Below are positions 33,540-44,289 of a stretch of DNA of 64,000 nucleotides, one piece after another (within the stretch, counting starts at the first letter, position 1; each line of letters opens with the position of its first letter). The notes beneath the pieces were generated by a model, which was given only the letters and a program-made list of their open reading frames with translations, made no database searches and had not been told where the DNA came from. A program made the position numbers and the translations under genes. The stretch comes from Xanthostigma xanthostigma (lineage: Eukaryota > Arthropoda > Insecta > Raphidioptera > Raphidiidae). The stretch lies in the NCBI GenBank assembly GCA_963575645.1, contig OY754472.1:32861401-32925400 (forward strand), written 5' to 3'.

Positions 33540-33880
33540 CAAGCATAGGAATAAAATCGCAATCGAACGATTAGGGTGCAAAGATATATTTCTGTTTTTT
33601 TTTAAGCCGTAAGCATTGACGTATCCAGGAAGGCAAAAAAGCACGGGGGACCCGGCTTTATAAATTTCTAATTTGCCCCCTCCTGGGCCAAAAGATGGGT
33701 ACGCCCATGTTAACGTCATAAAAAAAGACAAAGTATGCAAGTACATCAACCAATCCTATCATCGGAGAAATCCGGGAATTACGTCGCAGAAAGAGACGCA
33801 GATATATTTTCGATACACTTTGTTGCATTCACTCACCGCACATTGAGTAGATAGACAATGATTCATATAGTAAATTAATA
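33540..33880. repeat. Family W, copy 1, with a possible nested MITE
   Basis: AGGAATAAAATCGCAATCGA, AGGGTGCAAA and GAGACGCAGATATATTTTCG are shared with 36830-37410. Between them, TGACGTATCCAGG and GGGTACGCCCA resemble the ends of a short nested element. Confidence 0.6.
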
Positions 33881-34358
33881 TGCCTTGGCTAGAAAAAATA
33901 CTAGGTATACACACAGTACGCACTGCGCATGCGTGCAGAGTACGTATGACGCTTTGACAGAGAGAGTTGAAATGATTATCCCACTCTTTTTTTTCACCTG
34001 CCGGTTGAAATCAGAGAAGCGCGTCTAAAAAAGTTTCACTTAAAAAAATAAAATTTTTAATTTTTAAAGACGACTACTTTTGCATCCTTAGATAATAATA
34101 ATAATGCATAGTGTGGAGTATAGAGGGGGAGTTGGGGAAAGAAATTCGGGGAGCAAGTATACGAGAAATATTTGCACACAAACTGCGCGAGACGCGGTGT
34201 GTCTATTATGTAGCTAACCATAAAATGTGTATTCACTAGGAAATATAATACAGTATGTAACATCATTTCTTCCCGCCGAATGCTACACCTGCGCACGGTT
34301 TCGGAAAACCATATGAGCAAGACGTAAACAATTATTTCACACACTCTCCTATAAAATA
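33881..34358. other. Unassigned sequence
   Basis: No gene seen. A 95-codon minus frame here has no recognisable motif. Confidence 0.4.
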
Positions 34359-34886
34359 TAGTGTTAACTCTATATAGCGATACTCAAGGGACTGTGCAGT
34401 TTGTGGCGTTATTGAGAGTTGTCGTTAAACGGAGAAAAGAAATAATCTATTAATATTTTTTACTACAATATGTATTTAATCCAAAACGTCTTCCACAATC
34501 AGTAATCTTTTCTTCCGCCTCTATTGCGCGTATATTAATAAAACTTTTTCGTCAATACATAAAGATTTTCTTTTAGTTGCCATGTTTGCAAGTTTGTGGG
34601 TAACTCAGAATATGATAGCTTATCGATAAGCAGCTGAGCTAAACATATGAAAGATAATTCCAACAAACAAAAGAACGAATTTCTATGAATCTTCGGTACG
34701 CATGATGCCGACAACAAAGCAACAAAATAACAAACAAGTACTATTTATTGCCTAATGATGACGTACTGTTGTTATTTAGAGTATATCATTGCATGAGGAA
34801 CAAAGTAGACCAACTAGAGTTAAGTAATTTCAAAGTTTAAAGGAGTTTGTCGTTATATCGAGTGACGTTAAATGGGGTTTACACTG
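34359..34886. mobile_element. Pogo/Tigger-type MITE, copy 2
   Basis: Matches 7792-8303 (CAAGGGACTGTGCA, GATAAGCAGCTGAGCTAAAC, CGACAACAAAGCAACAAAAT). The right end is TTTACACTG then TA. The first base at the left is T instead of C. Differences from copy 1 are moderate. Confidence 0.88.
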
Positions 34887-35042
34887 TATAGCGATAGTAA
34901 AATGATACATTTAGCACTAGTGCGCAAAGTAAAACAAAAAAAATGTGATCTGACTAATTCAACAGTAATTTCTATAATTGACCCCTCAGTTCATAGTAGG
35001 CGTAATTTTCATAACGAAAACAAAAATACATTCCTCAAAACG

Positions 35043-35107
35043 TCGAGCTCGAATTGGTGGCCCTGCTGTTATGAGTCTAGTGGTCTATCGACTGAGCTAT
35101 AGTTAAG
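35043..35107 (-). pseudogene. Degenerate tRNA-Met-like sequence
   Basis: The minus strand reads TAGCTCAGTCGATAGACCAC (A box/D arm), CTAGACTCATAACAG with CAT in the anticodon position, and a decayed T arm. It resembles elongator tRNA-Met but cannot close an acceptor stem. Confidence 0.5.
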
Positions 35108-35121
35108 CTCGATATTACTAT

Positions 35122-35923
35122 TAGTGATGTGCCGGATCGTTAAAAATATATATCCGCGGATACGGATCTGAATACGGATATTTGGTTTCAAGATCCGCGG
35201 ATACGGATCATAACTTTCTTAGAGTACGCGGCGGTAAATATTGCACATCGACCTTTGGATAGAGACAATCTGTTATGGGAAAAAGTTATTGACCTCTTTA
35301 AGAGTTAAGTCTCATAACAGATTGTCTCTTTCCAAAGATCGATGTGCAATATCTCATTATAAAGATAGTTTTTTAGTACCTTTGAGTTATGTAGTACTAT
35401 TGGTATGGTACTCACTACGATAAATGTTTGCAATATAAAGGTGCCAAATACGATTTTAAAAAATAAATAATGTGTACCTACTCGATTTCCTAAAATTAAC
35501 AGATCTAGAAAATAAAATATAAATAGCAATACTTACCTCAAATAATACATCTACATAATATATAACAATATCATCTCTATGCATATACTTACCGTATACT
35601 CATTATTATTATCTAATTATTTGTACCTTCTTTTTTTGTTTTGTTTTTCTATGTGCTAATGGCCTCGCAGTCGAAGCACACACTTTTGTTATGTTTATTG
35701 TATTTTTGATTTGATTTTTTTTCTATAAAAAAAAAAAAAAAAAATGTGAATGGAATTTAACAGTTTTTCATTATTCCCTAATCACCTATATATATAAAAT
35801 TTCATCTATGAATTGGAAATTAATAAGGTAAAAGATCCGTCAAAAACTAACGGATACGGATCTTTCTTCTCCCTCGGATATCCGCGGATACGGATACGGA
35901 TACGGATATCCGGCACATCACTA
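35122..35923. mobile_element. hAT-type element with 8-bp duplication ATTACTAT
   Basis: TAGTGATGTGCCGGAT at the left and ATCCGGCACATCACTA at the right are inverted. ATTACTAT lies at 35114-35121 and 35924-35931. Subterminal CGGATACGGAT words repeat many times at both ends. No transposase is present. A hairpin lies inside at 35238-35352. Confidence 0.95.
35238..35352. repeat. Hairpin inside the hAT element, ~41-bp arms
   Basis: ATATTGCACATCGACCTTTG and the following bases to 35279 pair with 35312-35352 with only a few mismatches. The 32-base loop includes TTATTGACCTCTTTAAGAGT. Confidence 0.92.
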
Positions 35924-35931
35924 ATTACTAT

Positions 35932-36829
35932 CAACCAGTTTCATGCCCATTCATTAATTTGAAACAAACATTAATTTACTGAATTTGATACCTAATTCCA
36001 AAAAATAATCTTTAAAGTGTAGTGTCGTCGGAATGTGTACAAAATTTCAAACCAATCGAAGAGAAAATAAGGTAAAGCTGGGTAGTGAACGACTCCATTT
36101 TCAAGAGCTTAAAAAAGCGAGACATGAAACGCTCGGTATATTTTGTAATATACATAGTTTCAGTGCATTTAGTTCCAGTACAGCTATTTTAGAAGATTAC
36201 AGTTGTTGTGTTTACACCGTTGTAAAATACATACATTCTTTTGTTTTATTTGAAAAATTTCTTATTTTACGCCAAAAGGAATTTGAGAAATTTACGTACA
36301 TACAGACCGTTTTTATTTTAGAATTTTTTCGAGCTGAAGGTATTTTATTTTCAGTCTATTTGTTGCGACGAAAAATGATCGATGCTTTAAAAATATATTT
36401 TCAAAATTTGTATAATTGAATTTCGAAAAACAGTCCCAGTTGCAAGTCGGGAAAAGAAGCAAATCGAATCGTCTTTAAAAATAAATTCACAAAAATAACG
36501 GGACAGGTAGTTTCCTTTAAACAAATAGTTTCAAAATATCTGTTCCTGGAAAAAAGGTACATAAACGATTTTACGTCATAGCCGCAGATATGTACCAGCA
36601 ATTTTCGCATTCTTGTTGTATAAATATGTGAGAAAATTGTGACACATGTCTTTACGTTCTACATTTCATACTTAGATCTGGTTTATTAAAATGACAACTG
36701 ACACGAAAAATTAGAAGCAAAAACATTCTGCAAGATGTGTCACTATATATACTGTCACTATATATGCTGGATACAGATGTGAGGTTATGTAAACTTATTT
36801 AAAATGAACATATACTTTTATTATTATAT
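35932..36829. other. Unassigned; 128-codon frame without support
   Basis: The longest frame in the window (36033-36419, +) lies here. It shows no domain, signal peptide or repeat similarity, and a nearby phrase (AAAATTTCAAACCAATCGAA) is typical of non-coding insect repeats. I do not call it a gene. Confidence 0.4.
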
Positions 36830-37410
36830 ACCGAGCATCGGAATAAAATCGCACTCGAACCATTAGGGTGCAAACATAGACTTCTGTCTTTTTTAAGTCG
36901 TAAGAGCTTGTTGGTTCTGATTGGCTGACATAAAACTTTTGGTAAAGAAAGATATACTCCATGCCATATATTTAATAACTTCTGTATTGCTAGTGGCCGT
37001 AAGTGGAAGCGTGGCCCACGAAGTGAGACAGCACTGTTTCTATCTCTTTCTTTTTACTTGACCCGTTGTGCGCAAGTGTCACGTCTGTAGTGGAATAGAG
37101 CAAGCCACCTCCCTTTCACAGCTTAATTCCATGTGCAAACTGACGCTGCAACTGACGCGCATCCATTCACGGATATGCGCATGAGACTCAGAGTATAATA
37201 TGTGAGACAGACGTATAAATGTTTGCACCGATCTTTACTAGCAATATAGAGGGTATTAAATATATGCTCCATGCTAATATATAATTATATATTGTCAGAA
37301 TAACCAAGGAATTACTTCGAAAAAAGAGACGCAGATATATTTTCGATACGCTTTGTTGTCTTCGCTCACCGCACATTGAGTAAATAGACAATGCTTCATA
37401 TAGTAATTAT
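36830..37410. repeat. Family W, copy 2
   Basis: Outer parts match 33540-33880. The centre is replaced by the MITE at 36965-37266 and unmatched sequence. Confidence 0.6.
36965..37266. mobile_element. MITE with 8-bp duplication CTCCATGC
   Basis: CATATATTTAATA at the left and TATTAAATATATG at the right are inverted, extended by a TCTNTATTGCTAGT pair. CTCCATGC lies at 36957-36964 and 37267-37274. An exact 8-bp duplication fits hAT or a related superfamily. Confidence 0.9.
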
Positions 37411-37981
37411 TATATAGTATAATATGAAGACGAGCTATTTTGGGTAACCTTATAAATATATTTCACTTTAGATTAGATATCTAATAAAGGTTTTACACAA
37501 AAGATGCCTTAACAAGCGATTTTAATAACGCTCACTTCACGGTTGATTGACTTGATATTTATAAAGCCTGTCTTTTCAATCGATATTAAATATTACTCTT
37601 TTAGAGGACTCGGATACTGACTGTGCATTCTTTCATAACAAAGTAGTTACGAAGCGAACCCCGAACAAATCATGCAATAAATGAAATTTCAAGTCTCAAA
37701 AAAAATGTGATAAAGATAAAGTACCTAATATTTGTTGATGACTTAAAAAAATGTTTCTTTTCAAAATCAATTTCATAGACTCGGTTGAAAAATTAGCAAA
37801 CAAAAAATATTCATTTTTGATCGACATCATTTTATATCCGCAAAATTTGAATACATACTCACGTAAATACAATAATTTTTATAACAATGAACGACAATTA
37901 TTTGACATCCACACGACTTGACAGTTTGCCTGTCTCTGACAGTAAAACAGATTACTGTCGAATGCTGTTCTATTCACTTAA
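37411..37981. other. Unassigned sequence
   Basis: No gene or structured repeat seen. Confidence 0.4.
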
Positions 37982-39217
37982 CCCCTTCGTACCTGAATTT
38001 TATATTTTTGAAACACAAAATATTTTTTAGAGTGTTGTGTTTATTTAGGGCGCAACTAAGGTATATTCAGTTAAAAACTAAATTTAACAGTTAGAGAATT
38101 TTGGAAAATACAATATCCATTGAAATGGACAACAGGTCAATTATTTTTTACGGTAATCACTATAGCATAGGATGTTTAATGACTTTTTAAGGAGGTTGAG
38201 CCGTTTTACGAAGATAATGAAAAAAATCTGAAATAAAGTTTTTTTAATAGATTTTTTTATGACAAAATTTTCTGTAAAAAATCCAAAATCATTAGGAGAT
38301 TTATAAAGTTAAAAATTAAAAAAAAACTTTTACATGTAGTCTTATGGAAAATATGTCAAGCTAGCATGCAAACTGTTCATTTTAATTTTTTGCAAATAAC
38401 CAAATAATGTCAGCAGTTCCAAAAACTATCTATGTAAAGCATCGATGTCTTACGCATATTTTAATATTTTTTCCAATTTAATTAGGAGACTTTTAATCAA
38501 TAAAAAAAATTATTAAACCTTAGCACTTTTCAATTATGGACTTTTATTCTTGACAGATTTAACAATTTTAACTGAATTTTCAACTTTTTAATGATTTAAT
38601 TTTAATTTTTATTACTTCTAATTTCTTTTTTCAATTATTTACTGCAAAAAATATGTGAAATACAGATATTTACATAAATGTATTTTTTTTAACCTAACTT
38701 TGTACAAAAAATACAAAAGTTAGTCCAGTACTGAAATAATTAATTAATATTAAAAAAAATATTTATTTATGCCTTTATGACAATAATTTATTGGTATCAT
38801 CGACTTATAAACTATAAAAGTTCCCATTTAGAATTCGCTTTATTTTTGATTGGGACTGTAACGGATCAACCTCCTTAAGTATAATTAGTGAAGTTAACAT
38901 CATAAAATTAAAATAAATATTCGCACAAGAAAAATAGATTATAATATTATGAAAATACATACGTTATACTAAGTAATAGGTACAGAATGTACACTTTCAC
39001 CAAGTTTGCGTGAATCCATGACTGCGGTCAACACTTGACTCGATTTTTCTACCTGCCTACATAGTATTTCTTTGTTTTTTTTTTTGACCTGCCTACATCT
39101 CAGATAATTCCCAAGCACAATGAAATGTTCATACGTATTTGATATTTAATTACGCTGACTTCAATTACACGCGTTAGAATAGTATGTCTACTGAAATGCC
39201 CGCCAGGATCAAAGGGG
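37982..39217. mobile_element. piggyBac-like element, outer (TTAA duplication)
   Basis: TTAA at 37978-37981 and 39218-39221 flanks CCCCTTCGTACCTGA and GATCAAAGGGG, inverted ends in the CCCnTT style of piggyBac elements. The 1236-bp body contains a second TTAA-bounded element and no recognisable transposase. Confidence 0.8.
38191..38874. mobile_element. Nested TTAA-bounded element
   Basis: TTAA (38187-38190 and 38875-38878) flanks GGAGGTTGAGCCGTTTTACG and AACGGATCAACCTCC. The 684 bp are non-coding. Part of this element (around 38520-38640) recurs inverted at 49450-49565, so it belongs to a dispersed family. Confidence 0.88.
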
Positions 39218-39679
39218 TTAAGTCGGCAATACAGTGGTTCATAGATGACGCTTTAGTACGGTAGACTTAATTAAAATCCATCATAAATTACTATTCTCTT
39301 TGTCGTAATATGCTTTTATTGTTCAAAATTCTTTCAATTTAGCTTTGAAAAACTTTCTCTGTTGATAATACCTGGAACGTTTTAAAAACAAGAGCTACAG
39401 GAATTTATGTTTAATTAAAAGAAAATTTATCGGACAGAAATTATTAAATTAATTAAAAGCAGACTTACAATATTATTTAATAAATAGCAAATGTTAAGCT
39501 AAATAAATCTGCCACCTGTGTTATGCTTTGTTTAATATTAAATTTAATGTTCAGAACAAATATATTTTAAACGGATAATCGGAATAATTAATTATTATTA
39601 TTCCATTATGATTCAAAGATGAAGTAAGGAATGAGAATTATTAAGCGAGATGCACTGCTGATCATAAACATATTTCTTA
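39218..39679. other. Unassigned sequence
   Basis: No gene or structured repeat seen. Confidence 0.4.
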
Positions 39680-39869
39680 CTAGCGGCCCGATCCGGTTTC
39701 GCCTAAATTAGTAGATTGCCACCGTTTTTTCGTCGACTTACGTTGCAAAATTGACGTCCTCGAAAACCGCTTTTATTTCAACGCAATAATATATTATATA
39801 TTCGAAATATTGGTGAAAAAATTTTAGTTTCGGAGATTACCTCCTACGTCTTTATAATATTAGTATAGA
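39680..39869 (-). mobile_element. Short Helitron, family H2
   Basis: On the minus strand it runs from TC-TATACTAATATTATAAAG to a terminal hairpin-like GGCGAAACCGGATC and CTAG before T. The 190 bp match 54374-54598 and 63699-63946 (ACGGTGGCAATCTAC word). Non-autonomous. Confidence 0.8.
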
Positions 39870-39994
39870 TTAGCTTTTAAGATCACGTAATTAATGAACG
39901 CTATGAACTCATTTGTACCTACTGATGTATAACAAATTGTACCACAGTAGATACATTCGACGTTTCTTACACTATATTATAATATAGTAAATAT

Positions 39995-40450
39995 TGTTAC
40001 GAACTCCAGCCGCCACTGGTATTTGTAGACGCAGGTAGAAGAGTTTTTGTTACAAGAAGGTTGAGAAGGGTTTCGAACGTTCGAGAAAAAGCCAGAATAG
40101 GTACCCCACGAATATAAATAGACCGCGCCTGCAGTTCACAGGTCAGACACAGTTAAGACGGTATAGTGTTAACATACAGTGTTTTTCGGTCGCCTGACAT
40201 AAATCATTGAGTTCAGATATAAATTTTATAGAGCGCTTAGATAAATATTTCTTGTACATACATTTATGTACCTAGTATATTGTATTATTTTTATTACTTA
40301 GTCTTTTATTACTTAGTTTTGTTTGTTACATTGTTTTTATTTCATTTATATTATATAAGAGAAGTACTTTTAGTTTGTTTATTTGTTTTGTTAACATTTT
40401 ATTCTTGTAAACAAATATTTCCCACCACAACCAAGAGCAGTTTTGTTACA
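39995..40450 (+). mobile_element. Solo LTR (fossil LTR retrotransposon)
   Basis: Starts TGTTACGAACTCC and ends TTTTGTTACA, in the TG...CA form of an LTR. It has a TATA-type core promoter (ATATAAATAGACCGCGCC) followed by a likely start region (CACAGGTCAGACACAGTT). No primer-binding site or internal gene adjoins either side, so it is a solo LTR left by recombination. Family (Gypsy-like) is a guess from the TGTTACG end. No clear duplication was found. It is younger-looking than the relative at 2277-2699. Confidence 0.75.
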
Positions 40451-41043
40451 GTATATTTGGTAAGAGACATACTTTTGTCTACGATTGTATACCTCGAGTG
40501 TCCTTAAGAGTTATTGCATTTAAATATTCTAGTTTCAAAGGTGCTCTCAGGTATCAAGTTCTTCGTTCGTAGGTTAATGAGACAATAAATATTAATAAAA
40601 TCTGAACGGTAGTGTATGCCCGTTCAAATCGTAAGGGCAAGTCAACTGATAAATGAAGGTAACATTTAATTTTGTACAAACACATTTGTACACAATGAAT
40701 TCACTTTAATACACATTATATATATTATTACGTAAATGTTCGTACGCATGCGCATTCTACGTACTCCGAATTCTGTCCGTGTAATATAACCTGCATGCTT
40801 GATACAGTGACTATACTAAAATATTACGCAGTGTATATGTGTTGAGTATAACCTACTAAATATGTACAGGAATCCCGGAAACCCTGTACTGCTGTAAATG
40901 TTCGTATAGAGCCGGTCTATATATATATTAGTTGTATGTTTATTTCAAGGTGACCCATTTGGTAAATAATGCTGATTTAACAGAACTGACAAATGTTAAT
41001 AAATAAATGTACCTACATTTTTAATTTAATCGATATAAATTAC
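40451..41043. other. Unassigned sequence
   Basis: No gene or structured repeat seen. Confidence 0.4.
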
Positions 41044-41115
41044 CATTCCAACCCACAAGTGGGGAATGGTATTAATTTAGGTCAAAAATCAGTTTTCTAA
41101 ATTTTACAATAGGTA

Positions 41116-41257
41116 AGTTTGTCCAAACAGCCAGCGAACGGTAACGAAATCGTCACCCGAATGCGCAGTAGCTAAAAGTGTTCCAAAATCGCCACAAATA
41201 GCTTCGTTCATGCGGGTGACGCTTTCGTTACCGTTTGCTGGCTGCTTGGAACAAACT
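41116..41257. mobile_element. 142-bp palindromic MITE, TA duplication
   Basis: TA flanks AGTTTGTCCAAACAGCCAGC and GCTGGCTGCTTGGAACAAACT. The arms are about 55 bp and include GAACGGTAACGAAATCGTCAC and its near inverse. The whole is close to a single hairpin. Confidence 0.88.
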
Positions 41258-41539
41258 TATTATTTCGGTTTGAGGTCCTCCGATTCAAAAAAATATATTT
41301 TTAGAAAAACTCTGTGCGTCTGTTTATTTGTTAGTCATGTGAGCACGATACAGGTCAAACTGATAAACGGATCGAAACCAAATTTTGGAAGGATGTATGA
41401 AGAGCCCTATTATTTTTGGGGACAAGCGGCACATGCGTAGAGGAAATATATGTTATATAACGGTGTTTTTTAGATAATAATGGTATATTTTTCATAACGG
41501 CTTATTATTCTATTTATTTTTTCAAAAAAGTTTCGTTAA

Positions 41540-41848
41540 GGTAGTAGGAGCACCAAGGCAATTTTAAATAAAAGGCTTGATTTTTTTTATTAATAATAAC
41601 TATAGTTTTTTTTTTTAATTTCCACCGACTAGTTTTTGAGAAATCAATGAACACATAATATCATCCATCTATACCTACCGTTTTACCATAAAGCCAATGT
41701 TAAATATGCCTACTTTTGAAGTCATTTATTTATTTAAATAATCGGGCAGCCCCCCGCCCTAAAATTTTCAGAATTAGTTTAGACTTAGTCCAACTTCATA
41801 TAAAAAATCAAGCCTTTTATTTAAAATTGCCTTGGTGCTCGTACTACC
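41540..41848. mobile_element. 309-bp MITE, TTAA duplication
   Basis: TTAA at 41536-41539 and 41849-41852. Ends GGTAGTAGGAGCACCAAGGC and GCCTTGGTGCTCGTACTACC, with TIRs of about 48 bp reaching TTGATTTTTT. The matching place in the family V copy near 49258 has a single TTAA, which is the empty site. Confidence 0.93.
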
Positions 41849-42029
41849 TTAAAACATTTTTTTTCTAAACTTTATAGTTTCGAAAATATTTTAAAAATAA
41901 AAAAAGTCAGCTGTTTTTTAGTTTTGCAGATCTGTCAGAAATAAACTAGTTAAGCATGCTTTGATTATTTTTTACATGACGTGAACATATTATGTAGGTT
42001 ACAAATAGCAAATATTATACTGAATACTA

Positions 42030-42728
42030 GCTATGACCCGCGTCACTTCACGCAATATCAGAAATTTTATTTTCTTTATTAAACTTTATCAAATGACAAA
42101 TAATTAAAGGAGTTCCGCTGTTAGAGCGGTCAGAAAATTGTACTGTTTTTCAAGTAGTATTTAAATAGGTTAATTGCGAGAAGTGAGTATAAGCGGTGAG
42201 TGTATTTTCAAGTAGGTCACAGTTCAACAAAGGTGTAATATAGGGTACAATTTACATTCTGCATCGGGGTGAAAACAGAGCGACTGACATACATATAGTA
42301 AGACTTAGAACAATAATTCCCTGAAACTCGCCGGGCCGGGGAAGACCCGAAACACACATACCTACACGTTATATATACTTACTGTAGTATACGTTAGTTA
42401 CATTCATAAGAAGAGAAGTTGAAGCGGAATAAATGTCTCAACTGTACGCTATAATAGATAATATACTTGTCGTATAAATTCACCGCAAAATAACAGAATG
42501 GGATAAAATTTGCGCGTACGAATTTTACGATTTATTTAATAATTTTAGACATACACCGTGTATAACAGATCAGGCACAGCAGTATGCAGAAGCCTATAAA
42601 TTTTTATGGTTCAAGGATATGGTGAGTACCTACTAAAATTATTTACATTTTCCGTGACATTTTTTTTATTATGCGTTGTAATACTTCCGATTGGAAATGT
42701 TGAACTTTAGACAAAGTGTAAAATCAAA
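42030..42728. other. Unassigned; possible Helitron end at its left edge
   Basis: CTAG at 42027-42030 followed by CTATGACCCGCGTCACTTCA has a near match after the V copy at 49318. It may be a Helitron terminus or simply the right end of family V. Confidence 0.35.
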
Positions 42729-42991
42729 TCTATACTAATATATTATAAAGCTGAAGAGTTTGTTTGTTTGGTTGAACGCGCTAATCTCAGAAACTACTGG
42801 TTTGAATTGAAAATAATTTTTTTTTGTTGATTAGCCCATTTATCGAGGAAGGCTATAGGCTATATATCACGCTACGACCAATTGGAGCGCAACATCAACG
42901 AAAAATGTTGCAAGATGTATCTCAAAATTAGTCGGTCCGACAAATATTATCAGGTGAAATGCCTTAACTAAATATGGCGTTACGTTCACAA

Positions 42992-43063
42992 GCCCGGATA
43001 GCTCAGTCGTTAGAGTGTAAGACTCTTAATGCCAGGGTTTTGGGTTCAAGCCCTACGTCTGCG
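42992..43063 (+). pseudogene. tRNA-Lys(CUU) relic, second copy
   Basis: GCCCGGATAGCTCAGTCGTT, GACTCTTAATGCCAG with CTT as anticodon, and GGTTCAAGCC B box. The 5' seven bases match a normal tRNA-Lys but the 3' strand no longer pairs. It shares the altered anticodon stem with 4259-4328. Confidence 0.85.
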
Positions 43064-43095
43064 AATATATTTTTATTTTATTTTTTATTTTCTAC

Positions 43096-43677
43096 TAGCG
43101 ATGCATCCGATATAGGTACCGATATATCGGCGATACTTCGGGTTAGCCGATGTATCAGTATCGACGATATTTATATGACCGATTCAACGATTCTTTTTAA
43201 TTCAAAATTTGTAATTCTCTCAAAGAAGAAGTCGAGAGATACCTAAGGTCTCCCAATATATCGAGAGATGCAGATCTATTCGTTTTCTGGCGCAATGACG
43301 TGTTATACCCAAACTTGAAAAAAATTGCGCAGAAGTTTCCAAATGAGTTCTGTCGCATCTGAGAGACTATTTTCCAGCGCAGGTCTTATTCAAACAGACT
43401 TGCGAAATCGCCTTTCTCCGCAAAACTTAAGATTACTTTGTTTTTTAAACAAAAATCTTATCAATGTTAATTTTAATTACTAAAATTTTTAATTATCTAA
43501 TATTAACCTGTGTCTCTACTTTTTATATTAATAAAAAAAAAATCTGACTTGTGATTTATTATTATACCTTTATTTTTGAATTCACATTAAGCGTATCGGT
43601 ATCGGTATCGCCGATATTTTTATAAGAGTATCGGTATCGGTATTGTATCGGCGAAAAGGCGTATCGATGCATCCCTA
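43096..43677 (+). mobile_element. hAT relic with 8-bp duplication TTTTCTAC
   Basis: Ends TAGCGATGCATC and GATGCATCCCTA (one internal mismatch) are flanked by TTTTCTAC at 43088-43095 and 43678-43685. The copy of the same Helitron at 3881-4615 has a single TTTTCTAC-type site (inverse GTAGAAAA near 4206), proving the insertion. Subterminal GTATCGGTATCG words repeat. Confidence 0.95.
43213..43483 (+). pseudogene. hAT transposase C-terminal remnant
   Basis: The upstream frame reads NSLKEEVERYLRSPNISRDA, then DLFVFWRNDVLYPNLKKIAQ. After a +1 shift near 43340 the reading resumes as SSVASERLFSSAGLIQTDLR, then NRLSPQNLRLLCFLNKN and a stop at 43481. These are the last catalytic helix and the dimerization domain of hAT transposases (E-YL, W, YP-L-A, S-SER-FSSAG, R--L-P-NL--L-FL). 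The DNA-binding zinc finger and most of the RNase-H-like fold are gone. One frameshift is visible. It is inactive. Confidence 0.93.
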
Positions 43678-44289
43678 TTTTCTACATTGCTTTCTTCTAA
43701 GGCTTACATTTCAAATTTTTAAAATTTTTTTTCGACTAATTAAAATTAAATAAATCTAATCTACAACTATAGGTACCTATATAAAAATAATTTTCCTACA
43801 GTGTATTCAATTAAATATTCATTATATTAAAAGTTTGACCGAGAGCCAAATCCCATAAGGTTTGTGCGGGGTTCATTAGACATCTTCCGACCAATTTTGA
43901 ACGGATTTTAATGTTCCATTTTGATGGGTCAAAATAAATAAATTACCGGAAATACGAAGTAACGACAATGATACGCAATTTCTGTCTCTGTTTTCTATTG
44001 ACAAAGTTCGGTAAATAATTTAATTTTGCTTTACGCATTTGTGTAACGTTTAATAAATTATTGTTCATGCACTTGCAAACAGTTATATCGGAAAGCCTAA
44101 ACGGAAACCAAAATGTTGAACCGGAAGTTAAAATACATAATATATTTCATAATAATATACGCTAGGACACATTTAAAACATTTACAAATATTAATTATAA
44201 ACGGTATGTTTAAAATGAGTTAGCTTTCTGTTCATTTTCAGAATATTTGCATAATATTGAAATTTCATTGTAAGAATATTTAATAGCAG

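Larger units (their letters stand above)
41044..41920 (+). repeat. Family V with two nested MITEs
   Basis: CATTCCAACCCACAAGTGGG, GAGGTCCTCCGATTC, GAAACCAAATTTTGGAAGGA and TAACGGTGTTTTTTAGATAA match 48907-49320. It is interrupted at 41116-41257 and 41540-41848 by elements missing from the other copies, which makes family V the older layer. Confidence 0.85.
42729..43850 (+). mobile_element. Helitron H1 with tRNA-Lys segment, interrupted by hAT
   Basis: Starts TC-TATACTAATATATTATAA after A and follows 3881-4615 (inverse) through the tRNA-Lys relic and its 3' flank. The flank is split by the hAT relic at 43096-43677 and resumes with ATTGCTTTCTTCTAAGGCTT. The 3' hairpin and CTAG end are missing, so the copy is 3'-truncated. 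Confidence 0.85.

Noticed and set aside
36033-36419. Longest open frame, 128 codons
   Set aside because: No domain, signal peptide or promoter is visible, its composition is typical of A+T-rich chance frames, and no second copy is seen. Transcript data would be needed to call it a gene.
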